A stretch of 64,000 nt of DNA from Bog-756 sp963835465 (GCA_963835465.1 CAWIFR010000004.1:1-64000); one strand, 5' to 3'; positions 17,147-26,335 are shown, counted from the stretch's first letter. A program made the numbers and translations. The notes: generated by a model from the letters alone, not told the origin.

Positions 17147-17614
17147 ATGGCGAGTACGCATTACCGGGAACCCGGGCTGGTGACGAGAAGGGTCCTGAAT
17201 CCGGCAGTTTCGATTCTGACCAAGGCAGGAATCAGTGTCTGGGGGAGCAGGGTGTTGGAGGTTCGGGGACGAAAGAGCGGGGATCCGCGCCGGACTCCGG
17301 TGAACCTGCTCGAACTTGATGGGGTCCAGTTTCTGGTCTCGGCTCGCGGCAATGGCCAGTGGGTCCGTAACGTTCGTGCGGCCGACGGCAGGCTCACCCT
17401 TCTGCTCGGTCGGCATCGTGAAGATTGGACGGCCGAGGAAGTGCCCGACTCGGAGAAGTCGCCGATTCTTCGGGCCTACCTTCGCAAGTGGAAGTCAGAA
17501 GTTGGCGTCTTCTTCGATGGGGTGACTGCTGACTCTGCGGAAAGTGACATGCTGCGGATCGCACCCGATCATCCCGTATTCCGTCTCTCGCCCGGAGGGA
17601 GCTTTGCCGGGTGA
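17147..17614 (+). CDS. DDN-family F420-dependent nitroreductase/quinone reductase-like protein
   Basis: A 155-residue split-barrel protein of the deazaflavin (F420)-dependent nitroreductase family. The diagnostic segment LEVRGRKSGDPRRTPVN lies near residues 38-55 and the second strand is FLVSARGNGQWVRNV. Relatives such as Ddn reduce quinones or nitro compounds with F420H2. A GGAG RBS precedes the ATG. The double palindrome upstream and the TetR gene downstream suggest an inducible unit, with the repressor as second gene. Confidence 0.85.
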   Translation: MASTHYREPGLVTRRVLNPAVSILTKAGISVWGSRVLEVRGRKSGDPRRTPVNLLELDGVQFLVSARGNGQWVRNVRAADGRLTLLLGRHREDWTAEEVPDSEKSPILRAYLRKWKSEVGVFFDGVTADSAESDMLRIAPDHPVFRLSPGGSFAG

Positions 17615-17684
17615 CGGTCCAAGCGGCGATGAAGTCTCGATCTTGGCTTCGTCGTCGGGGAGCGGATCGTGGAGCGAAGACCCG

Positions 17685-18296
17685 ATGAGCGAGGGATCGG
17701 CCACATCGAAGAGCGATCTCTTGGTTGGAGAGATTCCCCGCCCTGCCCTGCGCCCCGTTCGGACCGCTCGCGCCATCGAGATCGTGGCCACCGCTCGCCG
17801 CATCCTCGAGGTCGAAGGGCCTGGCGCTCTCACCATGCGACGAATCGCGGACGAGATGGGCATGCAGGCGCCATCGCTCTACAAGCACTTCTCAAGCAAG
17901 TCGAGGGTGGAGACGGCGTTGATCGGAGACGCTCTGTTCGATTTCGGTGAGGTCTCTCATCGTGCCCTGCACGAATCGCAAGGCACGAGACCTATTGTCA
18001 GCCTCCTTGCCGCCTACCGTCGGTACTGCCTCGGCCACGCAAACCTGTATCGGCTCTGTACTTCCGGATACCTCGATCGGGAAAGTCTGCCGGCCGGGTT
18101 GGAGGAGTGGGCGGGAAATCCATGGTTCGTAGTCACTGGTGACTCTTCGTTAGCCCAGGCATTGTGGTCATTTGCGCACGGCATGCTGATCCTTGAGATG
18201 GATGGCCGCTACCCGCCAGGCTCGGACCTTGACCTCACCTGGCAGGCCGGAGCCACCGCCTTCGAGTTGAGAGTCAGACAAGGGGCCAGAGGTTGA
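17685..18296 (+). CDS. TetR/AcrR family regulator (WHG-like C-terminal domain)
   Basis: A 203-residue regulator with a longer than usual N-terminal arm. HTH: IEIVATARRILEVEGPGAL, RRIADEMGMQAPSLYKHF and SSKSRVETALIG, at about residues 29-80. The C-terminal half (LLAAYRRYCLGHANLYRLC, FAHGMLILEMDGRYP) resembles the WHG ligand-binding domain. ATG 17685 has a GGAG sequence in front; the frame also runs further upstream over the DDN gene's end. Likely represses the upstream DDN gene and itself through the sites at 17079-17117. Confidence 0.85.
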   Translation: MSEGSATSKSDLLVGEIPRPALRPVRTARAIEIVATARRILEVEGPGALTMRRIADEMGMQAPSLYKHFSSKSRVETALIGDALFDFGEVSHRALHESQGTRPIVSLLAAYRRYCLGHANLYRLCTSGYLDRESLPAGLEEWAGNPWFVVTGDSSLAQALWSFAHGMLILEMDGRYPPGSDLDLTWQAGATAFELRVRQGARG

Positions 18297-18374
18297 TCGT
18301 CGGGGCCTGGGCGGAGCTGAGACTGCTACGGGGGCGTCAGGAGGTGTCACCTTCCGGTCGGGGTTGCGCCAGAA

Positions 18375-18800
18375 TCAGCGCAGTTCGGCCCGGGGGCGCA
18401 CGGCAATCGTGACCCGTGACGTGGCGCACAGCCGGCCCTGGTCGTCGCTCATTTCGATGTCCCAGACCCAACTCGTCCGACCCCGGTGGACGGCGACCCC
18501 GGTGCCGTGGACCGATCCGTCGGTGATCGGCCGCAGGAAGCTGGTGTTGTTCGACATGCCGAGGGCGGCACCGCCCGTGGCGTAGACCCCACGAGCCGTC
18601 CCCGTCGATGCGAGTGTCTCGGCGATTGCCGCATAGACACCCCCGTGCACCATGCCCAACGGCTGGCAGACCTGCGGACGGACGGGGAGATGGCCGGAGC
18701 ACGAGCCGACCTCGTCGCTCTCGTGAACGACAAATCCGATCGAGGCGTCGAAGGCCGATTCCAGCGGCACGCGCAACTTGTAGGGAGGCGACTCGGGCAT
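18375..18800 (-). CDS. PaaI-family hotdog thioesterase
   Basis: A 141-residue hotdog-fold protein. The catalytic segment CQPLGMVHGGVYAAIAET has the HGG followed by the acidic residue that PaaI-type acyl-CoA thioesterases use, and the C-terminal strands (SFLRPITDGSVHGTGVAVHR, SWVWDIEM) complete the fold. It should hydrolyse aryl- or acyl-CoA. ATG 18800 is chosen because upstream codons lack similarity. It converges with the TetR gene. Confidence 0.85.
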   Translation of the reverse strand: MPESPPYKLRVPLESAFDASIGFVVHESDEVGSCSGHLPVRPQVCQPLGMVHGGVYAAIAETLASTGTARGVYATGGAALGMSNNTSFLRPITDGSVHGTGVAVHRGRTSWVWDIEMSDDQGRLCATSRVTIAVRPRAELR

Positions 18801-18931
18801 GGTGCCGAGATTACTGCGGTTGCCCGGGTGTGACGGGTGGCCCGCCTCAATGGCGGCTGCGGGTGCACGTCGGGATGTATTCGGGTCGCCTTGGAGTGCC
18901 TTTGGCGGCAGCTTGCTTGCAGAAGGACAGT

Positions 18932-19669
18932 TCAGAGTCGTCTGAACACGACGATGTTGTCGACGAATTCGCACGGGTGGCCATCCGGGCCGATTCCGTC
19001 ACGTGTGGACTGCTCGACCCGCACGGGCAACCAATCCGTGGGTGAGAGAGCAAGTTCGGAGACGGTTTCGTCGACGGTCGGGAAGACGACATCGTGGTGA
19101 CTGGACTGCGGGGGTCCCGCGCCGTGATCGACCACGAGGAGGAGTCCACCGGTCGCAATGTCGGCGGCCGCCCGACGCAGGATGCGTGTGCGGGGTAGGT
19201 CAACCGGGCTCTGCAAGAACTGCGCCGAGACGAGATCCCATCCTCCTTCGGGCGCGCTGGGGAACGCGGTGGCCAGATCGATGTGGATGGCATCCAGGCG
19301 GTCCGCGATGCCTTCGGCTTCGGCCCTGCCGCTCAGTCGACCCAGTGCGGTGGGCGAGACGTCTACCGCGGTGACTGCCCATCCATGTCTGGCCAGCCAT
19401 ATGGCATCGCCCCCCTCACCGCACCCGAGATCGAGCGCGCTCCCCGGGGGCAGGTCGCCTGCGACTTCGACCAGGCGCGGATTGGGGAGTCCCGACCACC
19501 GCTGGCCCCGTTCGCGATAGAGCCCTTCCCAAAAGTCCTGCACGTTGTCGCCGGACACGTCCCCCTGGGTGTGCCCGTGGCCCGGCCCTGAATCGACGGA
19601 CCGGTCTTCGGCCCCTGCGGACTCCTCGACATCGACATGATTCCCGCCACGAGCGTTGCTCGGCATTCC
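18932..19669 (-). CDS. Class I SAM-dependent methyltransferase
   Basis: A 245-residue methyltransferase. SAM-binding motif I is LDLGCGEGGDAIWLA near residue 77, motif post-I VTAVDVSPTALGRL follows, and DLVSAQFLQSP is motif II. The N-terminal FWEGLYRERGQRWSGLPNP resembles tellurite-resistance/thiopurine-type methyltransferases that act on small molecules. Start ATG 19669 has a GAAAGGGG RBS seven bases upstream. It is divergently oriented from the XRE-cupin regulator, which may control it from the shared 95-bp region. Confidence 0.85.
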   Translation of the reverse strand, partial: GMPSNARGGNHVDVEESAGAEDRSVDSGPGHGHTQGDVSGDNVQDFWEGLYRERGQRWSGLPNPRLVEVAGDLPPGSALDLGCGEGGDAIWLARHGWAVTAVDVSPTALGRLSGRAEAEGIADRLDAIHIDLATAFPSAPEGGWDLVSAQFLQSPVDLPRTRILRRAAADIATGGLLLVVDHGAGPPQSSHHDVVFPTVDETVSELALSPTDWLPVRVEQSTRDGIGPDGHPCEFVDNIVVFRRL

Positions 19670-19722
19670 ATCGCCCCTTTCGCGTCCGGTGATTCGGCCT
19701 GTCCAAGCATGGAGCAACCGAC

Positions 19723-19754
19723 GCATATATGCAACGAATATTGCGAATATGCAA
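19723..19754. promoter_or_regulatory. Clustered dyads in the divergent methyltransferase/XRE region
   Basis: GCATATATGC (19723-19732) is a perfect palindrome; GCAA-CGAATA-TTGC (19731-19744) and TTGC-GAATAT-GCAA (19741-19754) follow with 10-base periodicity. The AT-rich core also offers -10-like elements. Together they look like a promoter/operator for the XRE-cupin gene. Confidence 0.5.
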
Positions 19755-19764
19755 TGATGGAGGG

Positions 19765-20334
19765 GTGACCGCCGGCGCCGACGATGTGGTGGAGCAGATC
19801 GGACCCCGGCTGCGCTCGCTCCGCCACCACCGGGCCGCCACCCTGTCGGAGCTGGCCGAGGCGACGGCAATCTCCACGAGCACGCTCTCCCGGCTCGAGA
19901 CCGGTCGACTCCGGCCCACCCTTGACCAGCTCCTGCCCCTCGCCCGCTACCACGGGGTCACGCTCGACGAGTTGGTCGGAGCGCCGCTGACCGGGGATCC
20001 ACGGGTCAACCTGCGGCCACTGCGCCACGAGGGTCGCACCTTTCTGCCCCTCACCCGCAAGCCTGGCGGCGTCCAGGCGTTCAAGCTGATCATCGAAGCC
20101 CGACGCTCACCCGCTGGTCCGGAGCTGCAGACACACCCTGGTTACGAGTGGCTCTACGTCCTCACTGGGACCGTTCGTCTGCTCCTGGGCGACCAGGACC
20201 TGCTGCTCGAACCGGGCGAGGCAGCCGAGTTCGACACCCGAACGCCCCATTGGTTGGGTGGCGCGGAGGATGGCGCGGTGGAGCTGCTCATCCTGTTCGG
20301 CCCACAAGGAGAACGGGCCCACGTGCCGACCTGA
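19765..20334 (+). CDS. XRE-family regulator with C-terminal cupin
   Basis: About 189 residues. An HTH_3 domain (IGPRLRSLRHHRAATLSELA, EATAISTSTLSRLETGRLRP, LDQLLPLARYHGVTLDELVG) is followed by a cupin barrel near residues 105-185 (HPGYEWLYVLTGTVRLLLG, LEPGEAAEFDTRTPHWLGG). Such XRE-cupin proteins sense small ligands. The start is uncertain: GTG 19765 leaves the palindrome cluster outside the gene (possibly leaderless), while ATG 19729 in the same frame would add 12 residues. Confidence 0.85.
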   Translation: MTAGADDVVEQIGPRLRSLRHHRAATLSELAEATAISTSTLSRLETGRLRPTLDQLLPLARYHGVTLDELVGAPLTGDPRVNLRPLRHEGRTFLPLTRKPGGVQAFKLIIEARRSPAGPELQTHPGYEWLYVLTGTVRLLLGDQDLLLEPGEAAEFDTRTPHWLGGAEDGAVELLILFGPQGERAHVPT

Positions 20335-20350
20335 GGCGCTCGCTGCCGGG

Positions 20351-20379
20351 GTCTGCTTGGGGTCTGCTTGGGGCCTGCT
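20351..20379. repeat. Short tandem repeat, 11-base unit
   Basis: GTCTGCTTGGG occurs twice in tandem (20351-20361 and 20362-20372), followed by a partial third copy (GCCTGCT). It lies after the XRE-cupin stop and has no evident role. Confidence 0.5.
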
Positions 20380-20547
20380 CATGGCCGATTAGACGGGATC
20401 GCCGATAAGTGGCCGAGCACCGGCGGATCCGCACCGGAGTGGGGTCGGCCAGCAGCGCCACCGTTGACGGTGGTCGGTCACCTGTGCCACGGATCCGTCG
20501 AATCCCACCGGCGCCATGGGCCGCGCGAGTCCGTTTAAGGTGCAGTC

Positions 20548-21654
20548 ATGCCGGCACGCGAGCTGGTCGTGCTCGGGACGGCCAGCCAGGCCCCGACCCG
20601 GTACCGCAATCACAACGGGTACCTCCTGCGGTGGGACGGCCGTTCCATCCTGGTCGATCCTGGAGAAGGAACCCAGCGCCAGATGCTCCTGGCCGGCTGC
20701 TCGCCGTGGTCGATCACGGACATCTGCATCACCCACTTCCATGGCGACCATTGCCTGGGTCTGCCCGGCGTCCTGCAGAGGCTCTCCCTGGACGGGGTGC
20801 CCCACCCCGTCCGTGTCCTCTTTCCGGTGAGCGGATCCGAATACTTCGAACGGCTCCGTCACGCCTCGGTCTTCCATGATCGGACTGAGGTGCGACCGGT
20901 CCCGGTGGACCGGGACGGCCCCGTCGTCACGGACGCGGCGATGACACTTTCGGCCGTTCAGCTTGACCACCACCCGGAGACCTACGGCTGGAGGTTCGAG
21001 GAGCCCGACGGACGGCATTTGCTCGCCGACCGCCTCGAGGCGGCCGGTATCCGCGGCCCGGATGTCGGACGTCTCCAGCGGACCGGCTGGATCGAGACCT
21101 CGGGTGGGCGGCTCACGCTCGACGACCTGTCGGTGAGGCGGCCCGGCCAGCGCGTGGCCTTCGTCATGGACACCGGCGTGTGCGACGCAGCAGTGACCCT
21201 GGCGGAACGGGCTGACCTCCTGGTCTGCGAGTCGACTTTCGCCGACGAGGATGTCGGGCTGGCCCGCAAGTGGAACCACCTGACCGCATCTGATGCCGCC
21301 CGCATAGCCCGCGATGCTGGTGCACGGGAGCTCGTCCTCACCCACTTCTCCCAGCGATATCCGGACACCCGGAAGCTGGTGGACCAGGCGGCCGCCATCT
21401 TCCCCGACGTGCTGGCCGCCGAGGACCTCCTACGGGTCCCCGTTCCCCGTCGGGTCCTGAACGCGACCCGAGTAACAGCTCGGTTACCAGCTGGTCGAGC
21501 CGCTCGTGGCCGTAGCCAGTGTCAGCGATCTTGTCTTCGGGGTAGGTGGCGGCCACGTTCCCGCAGTGTTGCCAAGGCCATCGGGACCGAGGCCGCCCTC
21601 GGACGTCGGTTCGTTGAATGTCCTGCCGACGAGCGGTGCCGAGGGCTCTCGTGA
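20548..21654 (+). CDS. rnz: Ribonuclease Z
   Basis: A metallo-beta-lactamase-fold tRNA 3'-processing endonuclease. It has LGTASQAPTRYRNHNGYLL at the start, the zinc motif THFHGDHCLGLPG near residue 62, MDTG near 210, and the C-terminal THFSQRYPD near 263. These are the canonical RNase Z signatures. The family normally ends about 20 residues after AEDLLRVPVPRR (near 21450). Here the frame runs on about 65 codons as the antisense of xylA, giving 368 residues and a 317-bp tail-to-tail overlap. The extra tail is probably not native. Confidence 0.85.
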   Translation: MPARELVVLGTASQAPTRYRNHNGYLLRWDGRSILVDPGEGTQRQMLLAGCSPWSITDICITHFHGDHCLGLPGVLQRLSLDGVPHPVRVLFPVSGSEYFERLRHASVFHDRTEVRPVPVDRDGPVVTDAAMTLSAVQLDHHPETYGWRFEEPDGRHLLADRLEAAGIRGPDVGRLQRTGWIETSGGRLTLDDLSVRRPGQRVAFVMDTGVCDAAVTLAERADLLVCESTFADEDVGLARKWNHLTASDAARIARDAGARELVLTHFSQRYPDTRKLVDQAAAIFPDVLAAEDLLRVPVPRRVLNATRVTARLPAGRAARGRSQCQRSCLRGRWRPRSRSVAKAIGTEAALGRRFVECPADERCRGLS

Positions 21655-22636
21655 TGTCATCGTCGGCATGGAACCGGTGGACCTTCTCGCGAAGGATCAG
21701 GTACGTCCGCATGCAGCCGAGCGCGAAGTCCCAGATGCCGTCGAAGTCCTCGGTGCGGTAGGGGTGGGCGTCGAAATGGCGCATCCCTGGCCACTCGGCA
21801 TCTTCGAGCACCATCACCGTATAGAAGGCGTCCCTGATGCCCTCAGACCCGAAGCGGAAGTCCTGGTCGAACTTCCCGATGCGCTGGGCGTTGAGGTCGA
21901 TGTGGAACAGCTTGTTGTGCCACAGGGTCTGCGCCACGGCATGTGAGAACGAGAGCCCACTCATCGTCTCGTGGGCGAATTCCGGGTTCAGTCCGACCAT
22001 CTCCGGCCATTCCAGTTCGTTGATGAAGGCCAGGGCATGGCCGACGGTGGGCAGCAGGATGTCACCGCGGGGCTCATTGGGCTTGGGCTCGAGGGCGAAG
22101 CGGAAGTCATAGTGCCGCTCGCGCACGTAGGCGCAGCAGAGATTGACCGCCTCGGCGTAGCGGTCGAGCGCACCGCCGATGTCCTTGGCGGCATCAGATT
22201 CGACGCCCTCACGCCCACCCCAGAGGACGAAGGTGGTCGCCCCCAGTTCCGCACCCAGATCAATGGCATCGAAGGTCTTGGCCACCGCCATGCGCCGCAC
22301 GGCAGGGTCGTTCGCCGTGAAGGCACCCTCCTTGAAGAGGGGGCGGGAGAACAGATTGACCGTGGCCATGGGCACCTTGAGCCCGGTGACGTCGAGGGCT
22401 CGCCGGAAGCGCTTCAGGATGGCATCGCGTTCGGAGGGCGACGTGCCCCAGGGAACCAGATCGTTGTCGTGGAGACTGACGCCGTAGGCACCGAGATCGG
22501 CGAGACGGTGGACGGTGTCGACCGGGTCGAGGGGAGCCCTGGTCTCATGGCCGAAAGGATCGCGCCCCGGGTTGCCGACGGTCCAGAGGCCGAAGGTGAA
22601 ATGGTCTTCCGGAGTTGGTTCCAACGATTCGGGCAT
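21338..22636 (-). CDS. xylA: Xylose isomerase
   Basis: Actinobacterial (short, class I) xylose isomerase converting D-xylose to D-xylulose. Visible are the catalytic SLHDNDLVPWG, WGGREG, LEPKPNEPRGD, GLNPEFAHE and the metal-binding FHIDLNAQRIGKFDQD. Near 21540-21610 the current frame reads arginine-rich nonsense, while the adjacent frame reads EPTSEGGLGPDGLGNTAG; the frame recovers at AATYPEDKIADTGYGHERLD. Two compensating single-base shifts are therefore likely. After the natural end (TELLLG, about 21475) no stop follows and the frame runs 45 codons into rnz. Third gene of the GH1-xylB-xylA operon. Confidence 0.85.
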   Translation of the reverse strand: MPESLEPTPEDHFTFGLWTVGNPGRDPFGHETRAPLDPVDTVHRLADLGAYGVSLHDNDLVPWGTSPSERDAILKRFRRALDVTGLKVPMATVNLFSRPLFKEGAFTANDPAVRRMAVAKTFDAIDLGAELGATTFVLWGGREGVESDAAKDIGGALDRYAEAVNLCCAYVRERHYDFRFALEPKPNEPRGDILLPTVGHALAFINELEWPEMVGLNPEFAHETMSGLSFSHAVAQTLWHNKLFHIDLNAQRIGKFDQDFRFGSEGIRDAFYTVMVLEDAEWPGMRHFDAHPYRTEDFDGIWDFALGCMRTYLILREKVHRFHADDDITRALGTARRQDIQRTDVRGRPRSRWPWQHCGNVAATYPEDKIADTGYGHERLDQLVTELLLGSRSGPDGERGPVGGPRRPARRGRWRPPGPPASGCPDIAGRSG

Positions 22637-22770
22637 CGGAATGGCTCCTTCGACTCGAGAATGGTTCAGCGAAGCGATCGAGCTGCTCTTGACACTACCG
22701 ATCCTCCTCCGGAACTTACCGGCGGCGGCGCTAGTGGTCGGCTGACGACTGCTCCCCGGCCGCTCGCACG

Positions 22771-24232
22771 CTAGCCCCTGGCCTCCACAAATCTACGCCG
22801 GACCTCGTCCGACCGTGGCCGAGCCGGCTCCCGGGGCATGGTCTCGCCTTCTCGCAGACCCCAGGCCTCAGCGATGTCCGCGGGATCCGATCCGGTGGCA
22901 AGGGCGGCAGCTTGGACCGCGGCTCCTGCCGACACGATCTCGTCGTCGTACGGGACGGTCACGGGCCGGCCGGCCAACGTGGCCAGTATCTCGGCGGTAG
23001 GCCGAGGAGCGGGCTCCGCCGCCCAGCAGGACCAGCCGGCCACCCCGAGTGGGCACGCCGGCGGCCTCGAGGGCGTCGAGTCCGTCCAGCAGGCTGCACA
23101 CCACCCCCTCGAAGGCGGCCCGAGCCAGGAGTTCGCGGCTGACGTCGGACCGGATCCCCTCCAGGGTCCCGGTCGCATCGGGCCGGTTCGGGGTGCGCTC
23201 CCCGGCCAGATAGGGCACGAGTACCAGGCCGTCGCACCCCGAGGGAGCGGCGAGGGCCAGATCGTCGAGTCCGGAGTGGTCGACCGAGAGCAGTCTGCCG
23301 ATGGCCGCCGTGACGAGCGTAGCGTTGAGCGTGCAGACCAGCGGCAGATAGCGACCGGTGGCGTCGGCAAAGCCGGCGATGGCTCCGGTCGGGTCTTGCA
23401 CCGGCTGCTCGCTCTGGGCGAAGACCGTGCCGGAGGTGCCGATGGAGATGGCGACTTCTCCCGGCTGCAGTCCGGTCCCGAGGGCTCCGGCCATGTTGTC
23501 GCCAGTGCCGGCCGCTACGGGTGTGCCGACCTGCAGGCCGAGGGCGGCGGCCGCCTCGGCGGTGAGTGAACCGGCCTGATCCCACGGGCCGAGTACCGTC
23601 GGCAGGGCCGCGTGCCCAGTCCGTCTCGCTGTCGATGAGTTCGAGTAGGTCGATCCGGTACCTGCCTTCTCTCGGTGACCAGTACCCGGTGCCGGAGGCA
23701 TCGCCTCGGTCGGTGACGAACCGACCGGTCAGGCGGTAGGTCAGCCAGTCGTGCGGCAACAGGATCTGGCCGATCTTGGCGAACGTCTCGGGCTCGCACC
23801 GACGGAGCCAACCGAGCTTGGTGACGGTGAAGGCCGGTACGGGAACGCTCCCGCAGGCTTCGGACCACCCGGAGCCGCCAAGTCGGGCCACGAGGCGGTC
23901 GGCGTCTTCGGCTGACTCCGTGTCGTTCCACAGCTTCGCTGGGCGGAGCACCTCGCCCTGACCATCGAGCACCACGAGTCCGTGCTGCTGGGCCGCCACC
24001 GCCACCGCCACCACGCTGTCGGCCCTGCCCGCAGGTCCGGCCGACTCCAGGGCGGTGGCCATCGCTGTGGTCGAGCGCGGCCCACCAGGCGTCCGGGGCC
24101 TGTTCGCTCCGGGGCGGACCGGCCACCGGGTGAGCGGCCCACCCCGCGCCGACCACCTTGCCCGGTGCCCAGATCCCGCAGCTCAACCTTCGTCGACTGC
24201 GTGGACGAATCGATCCCGGCCACCAACGGCAT
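22771..24232 (-). pseudogene. xylB: Xylulokinase, four frameshifts
   Basis: FGGY kinase phosphorylating D-xylulose, readable across five frame segments: MPLVAGIDSSTQSTKVELRD; then VVGAGWAAHPVAG and AWWAAL; then LVVLDGQGEVLRPAKLWND to YRIDLLELIDS; then LPTVLGPWDQAG, GTGDNMAGALGTG and ISIGTSGTVFAQ up to GGGARSSAY; finally EILATLAGRPVTVPYDDEIV to the stop. All FGGY motifs are present in order. Each junction is a single-base event (near 24177, 24062, 23615 and 23000). No full product can be made as it stands. Lies 22 bases after GH1 and 134 before xylA. Confidence 0.85.
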
Positions 24233-24254
24233 GCTTGGTGACGCTACAGCGCCC

Positions 24255-25463
24255 TCAAACCGGGGGCGGTACCAAGCCGTTGGCTCGGGCCACCGCGCCG
24301 AACCATGCGGCGCTGGGCTTGGGACGACGGGCGAAGGTCTGCGGGTCGATGCTGTGGAGGCCGAACTTCGGCCTGAATCCGAGCGACCACTCGAAGTTGT
24401 CCAGCAGGCTCCACACGAAATAGCCCCGTATGTCCACTCCGTCATCGAGGGCACGCCGAACCCCCTGCAGGACCTCAGCTATGTACGTGATGCGCTCGGG
24501 GTCGTTGTCGGTGGCGATCCCGCTCTCGGTCAGGAGCACCGGTATCCCGGTGATCGCTGCGGCACGTCGGGCACAGTGCTCCACCCCCTGAGGCCAGTAC
24601 TCATAGCCCATCTGGGTGAGCGGTATCCCTGGCTCATTGGGGGCCTGACCCTCCGGACCGAAGTGAACCCGCGAATAGCACTGGACCCCCATGAAGTCGT
24701 CCCCGGCAGTGGCCCGCATGAAACGGTCCTCGAGGATCTCCTGGGCTGCAGCGAGAACCTCCTCGCCACCGGGATCAGCGACCATCTCGTCCATGGACAG
24801 GGTCAGACCCACGGGAAATGCTCCGGGACCGGATCGCAGGGCCTCCACGGCCAGTCGATGGGCCCGCACCATGGCGTCGTTGACGGCAAGGTGCCTGACG
24901 AAGTCGTCCTTCACCCCCGGTGGCGACGAACCGAGGGCATAGCCCATGACCCCGATGAGGTTGATCTCGTTGATCGTGCAGGCCCATCCGATCAGGTCGC
25001 CGAGGTGCTGCCCCACCCGGGTGACGAAGCGAGCGAAGACCTCGGGCGCATCACTCGCCTCCCAGCCCCCGCGGGCGGTCAGCCATGTCGGGGTCGTGAA
25101 GTGGTGGAAGGTAACCACCGGCTCGATGTTCTGCTCCCGGCACGCCGCGCAGATGCGGCGGTAGTGGTCGAGGGCGGCGAGGGAGAACTCCCCCTCCGCC
25201 GGTTCGATCCGGCTCCACTCGAGGGAGAACCGGTAGGCGCCGAGCCCCATCCCGGCCACGAGCTGGACGTCCTCGGGCCACCGGTGCAGGGAGTCACAGC
25301 CGTCTCCGCTCGACTCGGCGCACCCGGAGTCCGGATTGTGCTCCCACGCCCACCAGTCGTTGTTGACGTTGCCCCCTTCGATCTGATGGGCCGCTGTGGC
25401 CGTCCCCCACAGGAAGCCATCGGGGAAGCTGATCTCCGCGGTCACTGCTTCGTTGACGCTCAC
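24255..25463 (-). CDS. Glycoside hydrolase family 1 (beta-glucosidase/beta-glycosidase)
   Basis: A 402-residue (beta/alpha)8 retaining glycosidase. The N-terminus FPDGFLWGTATAAHQIEGG is the GH1 signature. The acid/base Glu is in TINEIN (residue 166; most members have NEP), and the nucleophile is in LLTESGIATDN (Glu 313; usually TENG). GYFVWSLLDNFEWSLGF is the C-terminal substrate site. Likely hydrolyses cello- or xylo-oligosaccharides or aryl glycosides in the cytoplasm. Starts at GTG 25463 (25445 is possible). It leads the operon with xylB and xylA, which links it to beta-xyloside or mixed glycoside use. Confidence 0.9.
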   Translation of the reverse strand: MSVNEAVTAEISFPDGFLWGTATAAHQIEGGNVNNDWWAWEHNPDSGCAESSGDGCDSLHRWPEDVQLVAGMGLGAYRFSLEWSRIEPAEGEFSLAALDHYRRICAACREQNIEPVVTFHHFTTPTWLTARGGWEASDAPEVFARFVTRVGQHLGDLIGWACTINEINLIGVMGYALGSSPPGVKDDFVRHLAVNDAMVRAHRLAVEALRSGPGAFPVGLTLSMDEMVADPGGEEVLAAAQEILEDRFMRATAGDDFMGVQCYSRVHFGPEGQAPNEPGIPLTQMGYEYWPQGVEHCARRAAAITGIPVLLTESGIATDNDPERITYIAEVLQGVRRALDDGVDIRGYFVWSLLDNFEWSLGFRPKFGLHSIDPQTFARRPKPSAAWFGAVARANGLVPPPV

Positions 25464-25613
25464 AGAAGATGACCGTACCCCGTGGTGCCCTCCGGTGCCG
25501 ATTGGTCGGAGCCTGTCGGAGAGCCACAGAGGTCGGACCATCGGTGACCCGTCAGCCTGTCCAGCCAGGCCTGGCGCTGGCGAAGGGTCGGTGGGCGGGG
25601 CCAAGATGGCCGA

Positions 25614-26212
25614 ATGACCTCCGCAGGCCTCAGCGGCCTCCTGCTGACCCCGGGGGCGGGAGCCGGTCGGGACCAGCCGGCACTGGTGGCTGTCGACGAG
25701 GTGGTGACCGGACGCGGTCTGGTGGTGGAGCGGATCGAGTTCCCCGGACGCACCGCCGGCCGGCGTCGGCCAGATCCGGCGGACGTCTGCATCGACTCGG
25801 TGCGGTCGGCTACATCGGAGCTCTCCCGCGGCTCTGCGTGCCGACCTCGGCCATCGCCGTGGGGGGACGATCGATGGGCGGCCGGATGTGCTCGATGGCG
25901 GTCGCCGAGGGCCTCGGGGTCGCAGCTCTCGTCCTCATCAGCTACCCGCTCCATCCGGCGGGAGCGCCTGAACGTCTCCGGACCGCACACTTCCCGGCAC
26001 TCCACGTGCCCTGTCTCTTCGTCAGCGGCCGCCGGGACGCCCTGGGGACGCCCGACGAGCTCGAACGGGAGACCGCAGCCATCCCCGGACCGGTCTCCTT
26101 GGTCTTCCTGGACGGCGATCACTCCCTCCGACGGCGCGACGGGGAGGTCGGCGGCATCGTGGCCGACTGGCTCACCGGGGTACGGAATGGGCTCAGCCCC
26201 GAGAGCCGGTGA
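25614..26212 (+). pseudogene. KANL3/Tex30-type alpha/beta hydrolase, frameshifted
   Basis: The N-terminal part (LLLTPGAGAGRDQPALVAVD, LVVERIEFPGRTAGRR) and the rest (IAVGGRSMGGRMCSMAVAEG with the nucleophile-elbow serine, LVLISYPLHPAG, VPCLFVSGRRDALGTPDEL, FLDGDHSLRRRDG) belong to one dienelactone-hydrolase-like protein but sit in two frames. The change is near 25830-25845. Nucleophile Ser, acid Asp and His are all identifiable, so the enzyme would be complete without the indel. Divergent from the GH1 gene, with 150 bp between the starts. Confidence 0.75.
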
Positions 26213-26335
26213 CCAGAAACGGGTCACGTCGGCTGGCCGGGTCTTGCCCAGGGCTTCGCCCCGGCTCGTCCGGCGGGCAGGATTGTCAGACCGATCCGGA
26301 GTTTCGGGTAAACCAGAGGTGAAGGAGGTGTCCCA

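Noticed and set aside
23982..25472. A 496-codon plus-strand frame across GH1 and xylB
   Set aside because: It mirrors GH1 coding on the other strand, is rich in Arg/Gly/Pro, and shows no domain. Long shadow frames are expected at this GC content.
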